64,000 bases of DNA from Streptomyces akebiae (GCF_019599145.1 NZ_CP080647.1:6510001-6574000); one strand, 5' to 3'. Shown: positions 25,201 through 33,447, numbered from the stretch's first letter. Notes: generated from the sequence alone by a model not told the origin. A program made the numbers and translations.

Positions 25201-26000
25201 CGACGTCGACGAAGGCGGCCCCCGAACCCCTGGAGGTGCGGTCCCTGCGCGGCGACATCGCCTTCGAGGACGTGGACTTCGCCTACGGTTCCGGCGACGG
25301 GGCCGAGGAGGCCCTCAGCGGCGTCGCGCTGTCCATCCCCGCCGGGCAGACCGTCGCCTTCGTCGGTGAGACCGGCGCCGGCAAGTCGACGCTGGTCAAG
25401 CTGGTCGCCCGCTTCTACGACCCCACCGGCGGCCGGGTCACGGTCGACGGCACCGACCTGCGCGACCTCGACCTCACCTCCTACCGGCACCGGCTCGGTG
25501 TCGTCCCCCAGGAGGCGTACCTCTTCCAGGGCACGATCCGGGACGCCATCGCCTACGGCCGCCCCGAGGCCACCGACGCCGAGGTGGAGGCCGCCGCCCG
25601 TGCCGTCGGCGCCCACGACATGATCGCCACGCTCGACGGCGGCTACCTCCACGAGGTCGCCGAACGCGGCCGGAACCTTTCCGCCGGACAGCGTCAGCTG
25701 ATCGCGCTGGCCCGCGCGGAGCTGGTCGACCCCGACATCCTGCTGCTCGACGAGGCGACGGCGGCCCTGGACCTCGCCACCGAGGCCCAGGTCAACCACG
25801 CCACCGACCGCCTCGCCGGCCGCCGCACGACCCTGGTCGTCGCCCACCGCCTCACCACGGCCGCCCGCGCGGACCGCGTCGTCGTGATGGACCACGGCCG
25901 GGTCGCCGAGGACGGCACCCACGACGAACTGCTGGCCCGCGACGGCCGGTACGCCGCCCTCTGGCGCACCTTCGTGGGCGAGCCGGCGCTGCGGTCATAG
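22248..26000 (+). CDS. Fused (TMD-NBD)x2 ABC exporter with asymmetric ATP sites
   Basis: A 1250-aa protein made of two complete exporter halves. The first has Walker A GSSGSGKST (377-385), LSGGQ (481-485) and Walker B LLVLDD. The second, starting near residue 680, has GETGAGKST, LSAGQ and ILLLDEATAALD. In half 1 the catalytic Glu after Walker B is Asp506 and the Q-loop reads VPEDSF instead of VPQ; half 2 has both residues. This resembles heterodimeric exporters with one degenerate ATP site, here in a single chain. The GTG at 22248 is preferred (GGAGGG 8 nt upstream) over the ATG at 22185. An acidic linker of about 100 residues joins the halves. It exports lipids, peptides or drugs; a link to the AmCP product is possible but unproven because a terminator lies between them. 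Confidence 0.92.
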   Translation: MAAQQGGDRGWARRLAGYAWRYPKDVILALGSSLAGMAVMALVPLITKVIIDDVIGDKTRDMGPWAAALIGAALLVYVSTYIRRYYGGRLALDVQHDLRTEMYGTITGLDGRRQDQLSTGQVVGRATSDLQLIQGLLFMLPMTIGNILLFLISLVIMAWLSLPLTLVAIAVAPALWWIAQRSRTKLHPATWYAQAQAAAVAGVVDGAVSGVRVVKGFGQEEQETGKLREVGRRLFAGRLRTIRFNSRYTPALQAVPALGQVAMLALGGWLAVRGHITLGTFVAFSTYLAQLVGPVRMLALVLTVGQQARAGTERVLELIDTEPTLTDGTKALPADAPATVEFDDVSFGYEGADGKIRPVLDGLSFEIRPGETLAVVGSSGSGKSTVSLLLPRFYDVTHGAVLIGGHDVRELTLDSLRAAIGLVPEDSFLFSDTVRANIAYGRPDATDEQIETAARAAQADRFIAELPDGYATKVGEHGLTLSGGQRQRIALARALLTDPRLLVLDDATSAVDARVEHEIHEALSHVMEGRTTLLIAHRRSTLGLADRIAVLDEGRLADLGTHEELERRSALYRRLLTDPDELGGVSPGHLPPTSLAKAEDTSARDSIRDELDAEFDAERGITPRLWTGDREPRDTAFDGTPATPELLAQVEALPPATDTPGVDEARAVAPEESYGLKRLLRGFGLPLLFSLALVAVDAGMGLLLPVLIRHGIDDGVSQAALGAVWAASLLGLLAVGAQWAAQIGEMRMTGRTGERVLYSLRLKIFAQLQRLGLDYYERELTGRIMTRMTTDVDALSTFLQTGLVTAFVSVVTFFGIMGALLVIDVQLALVVFATLPPLIVCTVFFRRASVKAYELARERVSVVNADLQESVAGLRIVQAFRGERAGGERFTAGSDSYRRARVHGQWLISIYFPFVQFLSSAAAAAVLIVGAHRVDAGTLTTGALVAYLLYIDLFFAPVQQLSQVFDGYQQATVSLGRIQELLQEPTSTKAAPEPLEVRSLRGDIAFEDVDFAYGSGDGAEEALSGVALSIPAGQTVAFVGETGAGKSTLVKLVARFYDPTGGRVTVDGTDLRDLDLTSYRHRLGVVPQEAYLFQGTIRDAIAYGRPEATDAEVEAAARAVGAHDMIATLDGGYLHEVAERGRNLSAGQRQLIALARAELVDPDILLLDEATAALDLATEAQVNHATDRLAGRRTTLVVAHRLTTAARADRVVVMDHGRVAEDGTHDELLARDGRYAALWRTFVGEPALRS

Positions 26001-26095
26001 GGGACCTTCGGAGCGTTTCGCCCCGCGCGCGCAACCGTTCGAGGGGGGTCGTGCGTCCGTACATCAGTACGGTCGTGTGACGGGAGGGGCAGCGG

Positions 26096-26476
26096 GTGAG
26101 CAGGCGGGGGACGCGTCGGCCGACGGCGCTCGTGCTGGCCGTACTGACGATCGCAGGTCTGCTGACCCTGGCGGGCCCGGTGGCGAGCGCCGAGGCCGCC
26201 GCCGCGTCGTGCCCCGGACGCAAGGTGCGGACGCTGACCTTCGACACCGGCACCGTGCGGGTCTACCGCAAGGGCAGCCGCTATGTCTGCGCCGTCCTCG
26301 TGCCCAGGAAGCAGGCCCGCAAGGGCACCATCCGCATCCGGGCCTGGGGCGGCCAGTGGGTCCTCAACAAGAAACGCCCCGCGGGTCCGGTGACGGTACA
26401 CGCCGGCCGCCGCGCCGTGTGGATCAAGGCCCGCGCCGGCGGCGAGACCTTCGACTCGGGCTGGATCCTTCGCTGA
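26096..26476 (+). CDS. Small secreted protein of unknown function
   Basis: A 126-aa protein with GTG start behind GGGAGGGGCAGCGG. A signal peptide (residues 1-35, LVLAVLTIAGLLTLAGPVAS, cleavage near AEAAAA) precedes a basic mature part of about 90 residues. Two cysteines (CPGRKV and YVCAVL) could form one disulfide. The repeated beta-strand pattern (VRTLTFDTGTVRVYRKG, GTIRIRAWGGQWV, AVWIKARAGG) suggests a small beta domain. Arg and Lys are abundant, so it may bind an anionic cell-wall or extracellular partner. I do not recognise the family. It is 95 bp from the ABC gene and 140 bp from the peptidase gene. Confidence 0.7.
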   Translation: MSRRGTRRPTALVLAVLTIAGLLTLAGPVASAEAAAASCPGRKVRTLTFDTGTVRVYRKGSRYVCAVLVPRKQARKGTIRIRAWGGQWVLNKKRPAGPVTVHAGRRAVWIKARAGGETFDSGWILR

Positions 26477-26616
26477 ACCTCCCCCGCCGCACAGGGTTTT
26501 CCCTATCGCTCCCATCTGCGGCCGAAAGCAGTCCAGTTGGCCCCTTTCTTCCCTGGTGCCCCGGCACTCGCTCCGATAGCTTCCGGCGCACAGCAGCTGC
26601 ATAGGGGAGAGAACGC

Positions 26617-28047
26617 ATGCGCAAAGCACTCGGATGGGTGCTGTCGCTCGTGGTGCTCATAGGCACGTTGAGCACGGCGGGGACGGCCCACGCCGCGGGG
26701 TCGGACGCCGGTGACATCAAGGACCGACTGCTCGCGATACCGGGGGTGAGCCTGATCGAGGAGAAGCCGTACCCGGGTTACCGCTTCTTCGTCCTCAACT
26801 TCACCCAGCCGGTGGACCACAGGAACCCGAAGAAGGGCACGTTCCAGCAGCGGATCACCATGCTGCACAAGGACACGGCCCGTCCGACGGTCTTCTACAC
26901 CGGCGGCTACAACGTCTCCACCAACCCCGGCCGCCGTGAGCCCACGCAGATCGTGGACGGCAACCAGGTCTCCATGGAGTACCGCTTCTTCAACCCGTCC
27001 CGGCCCGACCCGGCCGACTGGTCCAAGCTCGACATCTGGCAGGCGGCCAGCGACCAGCACCGGATCTTCAAGGCGCTGAAGAAGATCTACGGCAAGAAGT
27101 GGATCTCCACCGGCGGCTCCAAGGGCGGCATGACGGCCACCTACTACGAGCGCTTCTACCCGAAGGACATGGACGGCGTCGTCGCGTACGTCGCCCCCAA
27201 CGACGTCGTCAACAAGGAGGACTCGGCGTACGACCGGTTCTTCGCCAAGGTCGGCACCAAGGAGTGCCGCGACCGGCTGAACGCCGTGCAGCGCGAGGCC
27301 CTCGTCCGTCGTGAGCCGCTGGAGAAGAAGTACGCGGAGGTCGCCGCCGCCGAGGGCTTCACCTTCAAGACGGTCGGCAGCCTCGACAAGGCGTACGAGG
27401 CGGTCGTCCTCGACTACGTCTGGGGCTTCTGGCAGTACAGCAAGCTCGCCGACTGTGACAGCGACGTCATCCCGAAGGACGCCAAGAAGGCCACGGACGA
27501 CGAGATCTGGACGTCCGTCGACACGATCTCCGGCTTCTCCTTCTACACCGACCAGGGCCTGGAGCCGTACACGCCGTACTTCTACCAGGCCGGTACGCAG
27601 CTGGGCGCGCCCACGATCCACTTCCCGCACATCGAGAAGAAGTACATCCGCTACGGCTACCAGCCGCCCCGGAACTTCGTGCCCCGGGACATCAAGATGA
27701 AGTTCCAGCCGTACGCCATGCGGGACGTCGACACCTGGGTCCGCAACAACGCCAAGCAGATGCTCTTCGTCTACGGGCAGAACGACCCGTGGGGCGCCGA
27801 GCCGTTCCACCTGGGCAAGAAGGCCCGCGACTCGTACGTGTTCACGGCCCCCGGCGCCAACCACGGTGCCAACGTCGCCGGTCTCGTCGAGGCACAGAAG
27901 GACCTGGCCACCGCCCGGATCCTGCAGTGGGCGGGCGTCGCCCCGGCCACGGTCCAGCAGGACCCGAGCAAGGCGAAGCCGCTGGCGAAGTTCGACTCCA
28001 AGCTCGACAAGCGTGACGTCGAGCGGGAGCCCGCGCTGCGGCCGTAG
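26617..28047 (+). CDS. Secreted S37-family (PS-10) tripeptidyl aminopeptidase
   Basis: A 476-aa serine peptidase of family S37, known from Streptomyces secreted prolyl-tripeptidyl enzymes. Residues 1-27 are a Sec signal (WVLSLVVLIGTLSTAG, THA-A). The catalytic serine is Ser168 in STGGSKGGM; the triad is completed by Asp390 (YGQNDPWG) and His416 (GANHG). The family motif NFTQPVDHRNP (61-71) is clear. It removes tripeptides from the N-terminus of substrates outside the cell, in Streptomyces often during processing of secreted precursors or protein nutrition. GGGGAGAG precedes the ATG, and a strong hairpin follows. Confidence 0.93.
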   Translation: MRKALGWVLSLVVLIGTLSTAGTAHAAGSDAGDIKDRLLAIPGVSLIEEKPYPGYRFFVLNFTQPVDHRNPKKGTFQQRITMLHKDTARPTVFYTGGYNVSTNPGRREPTQIVDGNQVSMEYRFFNPSRPDPADWSKLDIWQAASDQHRIFKALKKIYGKKWISTGGSKGGMTATYYERFYPKDMDGVVAYVAPNDVVNKEDSAYDRFFAKVGTKECRDRLNAVQREALVRREPLEKKYAEVAAAEGFTFKTVGSLDKAYEAVVLDYVWGFWQYSKLADCDSDVIPKDAKKATDDEIWTSVDTISGFSFYTDQGLEPYTPYFYQAGTQLGAPTIHFPHIEKKYIRYGYQPPRNFVPRDIKMKFQPYAMRDVDTWVRNNAKQMLFVYGQNDPWGAEPFHLGKKARDSYVFTAPGANHGANVAGLVEAQKDLATARILQWAGVAPATVQQDPSKAKPLAKFDSKLDKRDVEREPALRP

Positions 28048-28075
28048 GACGCCTGAGCGTCACAGCAGCACAGAA

Positions 28076-28116
28076 GTCGAGCCCCGGGACCGCCGAACAG
28101 CGGCCCGGGGCTCGAC
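28076..28116. terminator. Bidirectional hairpin terminator
   Basis: GTCGAGCCCCGGG and CCCGGGGCTCGAC (13 bp, perfect) flank a 15-nt loop between the convergent peptidase and lipoprotein genes. This is among the strongest hairpins in the window. Confidence 0.85.
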
Positions 28117-28121
28117 CCCTG

Positions 28122-28808
28122 TCATACGGGTACCGCGCACCCCACCGGTCGGCTGCCGCCCAACCGCACGTACAGGCCGGTCGTGGCCGGGCACTGCGCC
28201 TCGGTGTCGACGGCCGTCGTCACCTCGTACTCGGGAGCGTGCTTGCCCCCGCCGTCGCAGGCGGTCTCACGGACCTCGCCCCGGCCGGCGCCGTAGACGC
28301 AGTCGCCGACGATGGTGCGGGGGCCGCCACCGCCGCCGGGATCGCCCGGGTGCGGCGGCTGGAGCCCCCGCATACAGGCGTAGCCCTGCGGTACGGAACC
28401 GTCGCCGTCCTCGTCGTAGCCGTCCTGTTCCCCGGTGGACTCGCTGATGTGCAGGACGAAGTCGGTCGTCGGCGGGCACAGCGGCCCCTGTCCCACCCGG
28501 CCGTCGTGCCGGGCCACGACCCGGGCGGCGGCCCGCTCGCTCGCGCAGGGCACCTCGGTGAAGCTGGTCGTCCCGAACGAACTGCACTCGTCGACCCCGA
28601 GGAACACCGTCCCGTACCCGGCCGGCCGGGTCGGCGGGTCCGTCGTGGTCGCGGCCGCCCGCTCCCCGGGCTGCTCCTCGCCGACCCCGCCCGACCAGGC
28701 CTGACAGCCGGAGAGTGCCGCGACGGCGAGTATCACGGCAGCCACGAGCACCTCCGTGCACACCTGTCGAACGAGACACACCTGTCGAACGAGACACACC
28801 CTTCGCAT
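28122..28808 (-). CDS. Putative lipoprotein, cysteine-containing
   Basis: A 228-aa protein with ATG at 28808 behind GGGGGGTGGCC. The leader (VLVAAVILAVAALSGC) ends in a lipobox with Cys35, so the mature protein should be a membrane-anchored lipoprotein. Two halves of the mature part each carry similar C-x-n-C elements (DECSSFGTTSFTEVPCASER, GDCVYGAGRGEVRETACDGG), which suggests an internal duplication with paired disulfides. The n-region contains VCLVRQ twice, encoded by an 18-bp tandem duplication. I do not recognise the family. The function is unknown. Confidence 0.7.
   Translation of the reverse strand: MRRVCLVRQVCLVRQVCTEVLVAAVILAVAALSGCQAWSGGVGEEQPGERAAATTTDPPTRPAGYGTVFLGVDECSSFGTTSFTEVPCASERAAARVVARHDGRVGQGPLCPPTTDFVLHISESTGEQDGYDEDGDGSVPQGYACMRGLQPPHPGDPGGGGGPRTIVGDCVYGAGRGEVRETACDGGGKHAPEYEVTTAVDTEAQCPATTGLYVRLGGSRPVGCAVPV
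28760..28795. repeat. 18-bp tandem duplication in the lipoprotein leader
   Basis: ACACCTGTCGAACGAGAC occurs twice in a row (28760-28777, 28778-28795) and duplicates the VCLVRQ coding unit in the signal-peptide n-region. A third, partial copy follows. Confidence 0.85.
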
Positions 28809-28982
28809 GGCCACCCCCCGACGAACCCCTGTCCAGCGTGACCCCGTGGCGAGGGCCACGCCAGACATACCGTGTGCTTTGCGCCACTTGGGGGTGGTGC
28901 GCGAGGAGTGCGGCGTAGGCCCCGTACGTCAGGGGCCTTACGCCGGGGTCCGCAGGTCAGGGCCGTACATCAGTTCCTGACG

Positions 28983-30785
28983 TCAGGGTTCGTACGTCAG
29001 GCCGTGCCCGAGGGGGAACAGCACCCGCGCCGGGTCGTCGGCCCGCTGCACCGGCACCGGCAGCCTCCCGTGCGGCGCCACCCGCCCGGCCAGCACCCGC
29101 GCCGCCGCCCGCACCTCGACGTCCGTCCAGGAGTACGCCGCCAAGTAGCCCTTCACCTCCGGTAGTTGCGCCACGTCGTACGGGTTGCGGATCGCGACGG
29201 CCACCACCGGCACCCCGGTGGCCAGCAACCGCGCGACCAGGGTCCGCTGGGTGCTGCCCGCCGTCACGTTGTACGTCCCCACGACCACCGCGTCCTTGCC
29301 CCGGGCCGCCGCCACGGCCTGGTCGATGAGGGCCTGCGTGGGTGCCGTACCGGTCGACAGGCTGGTCGCCGTGAAGCCCAGGGAGGCGAGTTCGGCGGCG
29401 AGGACGGCCGTCGGCGGTCCCGTGGTGCCGGACGGCGAGGTCGGGTCGGCGCCCACCACCAGCACGTTCCGGTGCGTACGCCGGGACAGCGGCAGCAGCG
29501 AACCCTCGTTGACCAGGAGGGTGGTGGTCCGTTCGGCGATCCGGTCGGCGGTGTCGAGATGCCGCCGGATCCCCACCACCCGCTCGACGCCGGCGTCACT
29601 CACATACGGCCGCTCGAACAGCCCGAGCTTCGCCTTGAGCCGCAGGATCCGCAGGATCGACTCGTCGAGCCGCGCCTCGGTCAGTTCGCCGGCGCGTACG
29701 GCGGCGAGGACCGCGTTCCACGCCACGTCGATCGAGGGCGGATTGAGGAGCTGGTCCACGCCCGCCTTCAGCGCCAGCACCGGCACCCGGGCGTCCCCGT
29801 ACTTCTCCCGCACGCCCCGCATGTCGAGCGAGTCGGTGACGACGACCCCGTCGTAACCCAGCTCGCCGCGCAGGATGCCGGTGAGGATCGGCCGGGAGAG
29901 GGTGGCCGGGTCGCCGGAGGGGTCCAGGGCGGGGACCATGATGTGCGCGGTCATGATCGAGTCGATGCCGGCGCGGATCGCGGCGCGGAACGGCGGGGCG
30001 TCCAGAGCCGTCCACTGCTCCCGGGTGTGCTCGATGACAGGAAAGCCGTAGTGACTGTCGACGGCCGTGTCCCCGTGGCCCGGGAAGTGCTTGGCGGTCG
30101 CCGCGACCCCGGCGCCCTGATACCCCTTCACCTGCGCGGCGACCAGCCCCGCGACCGCCTCCGGGGCGGCGCCGAAGGAGCGTACGCCGATGACGGGGTT
30201 GGCCGGGTTGACGTTCACGTCGGCGACGGGGGCGTAGTCCTGCCGGATGCCGATCGCCCGCAGCTCGGCTCCGCCGACGCGTCCGGCCTCGCGGGCGTCC
30301 GCACGGGACCCGCCCGCGCCGAGGGCCATCGCACCCGGCAGCAGGGTGGCGGGCTCGCCGACCCGGGCCACGATGCCGTGTTCCTGGTCGGTGGAGACGA
30401 GGACGGGCAGGCCCCGGGGAAGGCCGAGGGAGGCCCGCTGGATGCCGTTCGACAGGGCGGCGATCTGGTGCGGGTCGCGGGTGTTGTGCGCCCAGGAGAA
30501 GTAGATGATCCCGCCGACCCGGTACTTCTCCAGCAACTCGGCGGCCGTGCGCACGCCCAGCTGCTGGAGGTTGGCGTCGACGTCGGCCTGGTCCGGCGCG
30601 GTCGCCGAGTGCCCGTAGACCCGCATCACGAAGAGCTGGCCGACCTTCTCTTCGAGGCTCATGCGGGCGACCAGGGCACGGAGCTTCGTGTCGTGAGGGC
30701 GGGCGCCGGCCTGTGCGTCGGTGCCGAGGGCCAGGGCCGAGGTGACGCCTGCCGTGGCGGCGAGAACGGTACGTCTGGAGGGCAC
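28983..30785 (-). CDS. Tat-exported GH3 beta-N-acetylhexosaminidase-type glycosidase
   Basis: A 600-aa GH3 enzyme. The GTG at 30785 follows AAGGAG, and the leader SRRTVLAATAGVTSALALG has the twin arginines of a Tat signal. The catalytic domain shows the NagZ-type motif KHFPGHGDTAVDSH (232-245), whose His-Asp pair acts as acid/base, and the nucleophile Asp318 in VVVTDSLDM. A C-terminal Rossmann-like domain (from about 400) with LLVNEGSLLPL and a final GHGLTYEP is present, which E. coli NagZ lacks. The likely substrates are GlcNAc-containing oligosaccharides from chitin or peptidoglycan, acted on outside the membrane. A pair of inverted GGAAACTTCC-like sequences lies in its leader. Confidence 0.9.
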   Translation of the reverse strand: MPSRRTVLAATAGVTSALALGTDAQAGARPHDTKLRALVARMSLEEKVGQLFVMRVYGHSATAPDQADVDANLQQLGVRTAAELLEKYRVGGIIYFSWAHNTRDPHQIAALSNGIQRASLGLPRGLPVLVSTDQEHGIVARVGEPATLLPGAMALGAGGSRADAREAGRVGGAELRAIGIRQDYAPVADVNVNPANPVIGVRSFGAAPEAVAGLVAAQVKGYQGAGVAATAKHFPGHGDTAVDSHYGFPVIEHTREQWTALDAPPFRAAIRAGIDSIMTAHIMVPALDPSGDPATLSRPILTGILRGELGYDGVVVTDSLDMRGVREKYGDARVPVLALKAGVDQLLNPPSIDVAWNAVLAAVRAGELTEARLDESILRILRLKAKLGLFERPYVSDAGVERVVGIRRHLDTADRIAERTTTLLVNEGSLLPLSRRTHRNVLVVGADPTSPSGTTGPPTAVLAAELASLGFTATSLSTGTAPTQALIDQAVAAARGKDAVVVGTYNVTAGSTQRTLVARLLATGVPVVAVAIRNPYDVAQLPEVKGYLAAYSWTDVEVRAAARVLAGRVAPHGRLPVPVQRADDPARVLFPLGHGLTYEP

Positions 30786-30812
30786 GTGCGTCGCTCCTTC
30801 CGGAGGACTGAA

Positions 30813-30850
30813 GGAAACTTCCAAGGTGTCACGATTATCCGGGAAGTTTC
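30813..30850 (-). promoter_or_regulatory. Inverted repeat upstream of the GH3 gene, candidate operator
   Basis: GAAACTTCC (30814-30822) and GGAAGTTTC (30842-30850) form a 9-bp inverted repeat with a 19-bp spacer, 28-65 bp before the GTG start. GAAANTTTC-type words are common in operators of LacI-family glycosidase regulators in Streptomyces. A hairpin in the mRNA leader is the alternative. Confidence 0.5.
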
Positions 30851-31147
30851 TTCCGGTCAAGGGAACGCACGCACGGGGACTGAGGGGCCGTCACCGGCGC
30901 AGTGGAGGGGGGCGCGCCGGTGACGGCGTGCGGCCGGCCGCAGGCGGCGGAGAGGGTTGGTCAGCGATCGCAGCCAGTAGCGAGGCCGACACCGCACTGC
31001 GGAGACTCATCCGGCGGCATGGGGGTTGGACGGGGTGGGGTGGGTTCGGGTTCCCGGGGAGGGGGCGTTTTCGGAAGTTGGTGCGGGTGGGGTGGGTGTT
31101 GCGCCTTGGGGCTCGGGGGGTGCGGTTCGTCGGCGGGTGCGGCTGAG

Positions 31148-31340
31148 TGGGGGCTGGTCGCGCAGTTCCCCGCGCCCCTGAAAAGCAGGGGCTGCGCCCC
31201 GTGCTTTTCGGGCCCGCAGGGCCGTGGTCGTTCAGGCCCGCAGGGCCTGGGCTTTCAGGGGCGCGGGGAACTGCGCGAGAAGCCCCACCGGGCCCGCGGC
31301 CGCCGACGCACCAGCACCCCCCGAGCTCCCAGGCGCCCCC
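31148..31340. repeat. Streptomyces-type intergenic hairpin repeat, copy 2
   Basis: The arms at 31150-31183 and 31253-31286 pair almost perfectly (GGGGCTGGTCGCGCAGTTCC against GGAACTGCGCGAGAAGCCCC). Within are an AAAAGCAGGGG/CCCCGTGCTTTT hairpin and GGCCCGCAGGGCC palindromes. The element and its GAGCTCCCAGGCGCCCCCAC flank match copy 1 at 10543-10751. It occupies much of the 613-bp gap between the divergent GH3 and aroA-like genes; the rest (30861-31147) is GC-rich with no recognisable gene. Confidence 0.88.
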
Positions 31341-31398
31341 ACCCCACCCCGGTCCACTCCCCGGACACATCCACACCCACCCCACCCCACGGTTCACC

Positions 31399-32643
31399 AT
31401 GACCCGCATGCCCCCCGTCGACATCCCCGGTTCCAAGTCCCTCACCGCCCGCGCCCTCTTCCTCGCGGCGGCCGCCGACGGCGTCACCACCCTCGTACGC
31501 CCCCTCAGGTCCGACGACACGGAGGGCTTCGCGGAGGGCCTGGTCCGCCTCGGTTACCGCGTCGGCCGCACCCCGGACGCCTGGCAGGTCGACGGCCGCC
31601 CGCAGGGCCCCCCGCTCCCGGAGGCGGACGTGTACTGCAGGGACGGCGCCACCACCGCCCGCTTCCTGCCGACCCTCGCCGCCGCCGGCCACGGCACCTA
31701 CCGTTTCGACGCCTCCGCCCAGATGCGCCGCCGCCCCCTGCTGCCGCTCACCCGCGCCCTGCACGACCTCGGCGTGGACCTGCGGCACGAGGAGGCGGAG
31801 GGCCACCACCCGCTCACGGTCACCGCGAACGGCGTCGACGGCGGCGAGGTGGTGCTGGACGCCGGCCAGTCCTCCCAGTACCTGACCGCGTTGCTCCTGC
31901 TCGGCCCGCTCACCCGCACCGGCCTCCGCGTCACCGTCACCGACCTGGTCTCCGTGCCGTACGTGGAGATCACGATCGCGATGATGCGGGCGTTCGGCGT
32001 GGAGGTCGGCCGGGAGGGGGACACGTACGTCGTCCCGCCGGGCGGGTACCGGGCGACCACCTACCCGATCGAACCCGACGCCTCCACCGCCAGTTACTTC
32101 TTCGCGGCCGCCGCCCTCACCGGCGGCGAGGTGACCGTGCCGGGTCTCGGTGCGGGCGCGCTCCAGGGCGACCTGGGCTTCGTCGAGGTGCTGCGGCGGA
32201 TGGGCGCGCGGGTGGAGGTGGGCGACGACCGTACGACGGTGACCGGCACCGGCCGACTCGACGGTGTCACCGTCAATATGCGGGACATCTCCGACACCAT
32301 GCCGACCCTCGCCGCGATCGCCCCCTTCGCCTCGGGGCCGGTGCGGATCGAGGACGTGGCCAACACCCGGGTGAAGGAGTGCGACCGCCTGGAGGCCTGC
32401 GCGGAGAACCTCCGCCGCCTGGGCGTGGACGTGACGACCGGCGCCGACTGGATCGAGATCCGCCCCGGCACCCCCCGGGGCACGGAGATCAGGACCCACG
32501 GGGACCACCGCGTCGTCATGTCCTTCGCCGTGACCGGGCTGCGCACCCCCGGCATCACCTTCGACGACCCGGGGTGCGTACGCAAGACGTTCCCGGCCTT
32601 CCATGAGGCGTTCGAGGCGCTCCCGCTACCCTCCGGAGCATGA
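31399..32643 (+). CDS. aroA: 3-phosphoshikimate 1-carboxyvinyltransferase (EPSP synthase), second-type
   Basis: A 414-aa EPSP synthase, which joins shikimate-3-phosphate and PEP in the shikimate pathway. Signature residues are present: DIPGSKSLTARAL (10-20s), DGATTARFLP, DAGQSSQYLTALLLLGP, DISDTMPTLAAIAPFA with the catalytic Asp, RVKECDRLEA and THGDHRVVM. The ATG at 31399 lacks a clear ribosome site, but the protein begins exactly where the family does. Streptomycetes commonly carry more than one aroA-like gene; no other shikimate gene is in the window, so this may be the accessory copy. Its stop overlaps the start of the S51 peptidase gene (ATGA). Confidence 0.9.
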   Translation: MTRMPPVDIPGSKSLTARALFLAAAADGVTTLVRPLRSDDTEGFAEGLVRLGYRVGRTPDAWQVDGRPQGPPLPEADVYCRDGATTARFLPTLAAAGHGTYRFDASAQMRRRPLLPLTRALHDLGVDLRHEEAEGHHPLTVTANGVDGGEVVLDAGQSSQYLTALLLLGPLTRTGLRVTVTDLVSVPYVEITIAMMRAFGVEVGREGDTYVVPPGGYRATTYPIEPDASTASYFFAAAALTGGEVTVPGLGAGALQGDLGFVEVLRRMGARVEVGDDRTTVTGTGRLDGVTVNMRDISDTMPTLAAIAPFASGPVRIEDVANTRVKECDRLEACAENLRRLGVDVTTGADWIEIRPGTPRGTEIRTHGDHRVVMSFAVTGLRTPGITFDDPGCVRKTFPAFHEAFEALPLPSGA

Positions 32644-33380
32644 CCGCCTCGGAGCCCACCATCGTCGCGACCTCGGGCGGCCACCGCATCGGTGACCGCA
32701 CCCGGGTGACCTTCCATTCGCTCGTGCACCACGCCGTGGAGCTGTCGGGGGTGAACGGGCGGCGGCCGAAGGTCATGTACGTCGGTACGGCGATCGGCGA
32801 CTCCGAGCACATGACCGCGCGCATGAGCGAGGCCGCGCGGGTCGCGGGCTTCGATCTGACCCCGCTCGCGCTCTTCCCGATGCCCAACATCGAGGACATC
32901 GAGTCGGCCGTCCTCGCACAGGACGTCGTCTGGGTCATGGGCGGCTCGGTCGCCAACCTGCTGGCCGTCTGGCGCCTCCACGGCCTCGACCGGATACTCC
33001 GCCGCGCCTGGCGGTCCGGCGTCGTCCTGAGCGGTGTCAGCGCGGGCTCCATCTGCTGGTTCCGGGGCGGGACCACGGACTCCTTCGGTCCCCGACTCCG
33101 CCCGGTGACGGACGCGTTGGCGTACCTCCCGTACGGCAACGGCGTCCACTACGACAGCGACGCGGGCCGCCGCCCCCTCGTCCACAGCCTCGTCGCCGAC
33201 GGCACGCTCCCGGAGACCCACTGCACGGACGACGGCGTCGGGCTCGTCTACCGGGGCACGCGCCTGGTGGAGGCGGTCGCCGAACTCCCGGACAAGGGGG
33301 CGTACATAGTCCGGCGCGAGGGCGACGCGGCCGTGGAGGAACGAGTGACCCCCCGCCTCCTGCCCGAGCCGCGTCACTAG
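32640..33380 (+). CDS. Peptidase E-like (S51) / class I glutamine amidotransferase-like protein
   Basis: A 246-aa protein of the S51 dipeptidase family. VVWVMGGSVANLLAVWRLHG and the nucleophile elbow GVSAGSICWF (catalytic Ser in GxSAG) are diagnostic. The conserved region VHYDSDAGRRPLVHSLV and HCTDDGVGLVYRG follow. Peptidase E cleaves Asp-Xaa dipeptides; cyanophycinases share the fold. Translational coupling to the AroA-like gene is unusual and may be fortuitous or reflect a shared stress or nitrogen-recycling role. It has no signal peptide and is cytoplasmic. Confidence 0.87.
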   Translation: MTASEPTIVATSGGHRIGDRTRVTFHSLVHHAVELSGVNGRRPKVMYVGTAIGDSEHMTARMSEAARVAGFDLTPLALFPMPNIEDIESAVLAQDVVWVMGGSVANLLAVWRLHGLDRILRRAWRSGVVLSGVSAGSICWFRGGTTDSFGPRLRPVTDALAYLPYGNGVHYDSDAGRRPLVHSLVADGTLPETHCTDDGVGLVYRGTRLVEAVAELPDKGAYIVRREGDAAVEERVTPRLLPEPRH

Positions 33381-33447
33381 CAGCACTACGCGTCACCGGC
33401 TGCACTTCGCGTCACTGGCCGTACTACGAGGAAGGGAGACTCCCGCG

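Noticed and set aside
26503-27864. 453-codon minus-strand frame opposite the S37 peptidase
   Set aside because: It is a shadow of a gene with a clear catalytic triad and signal peptide.
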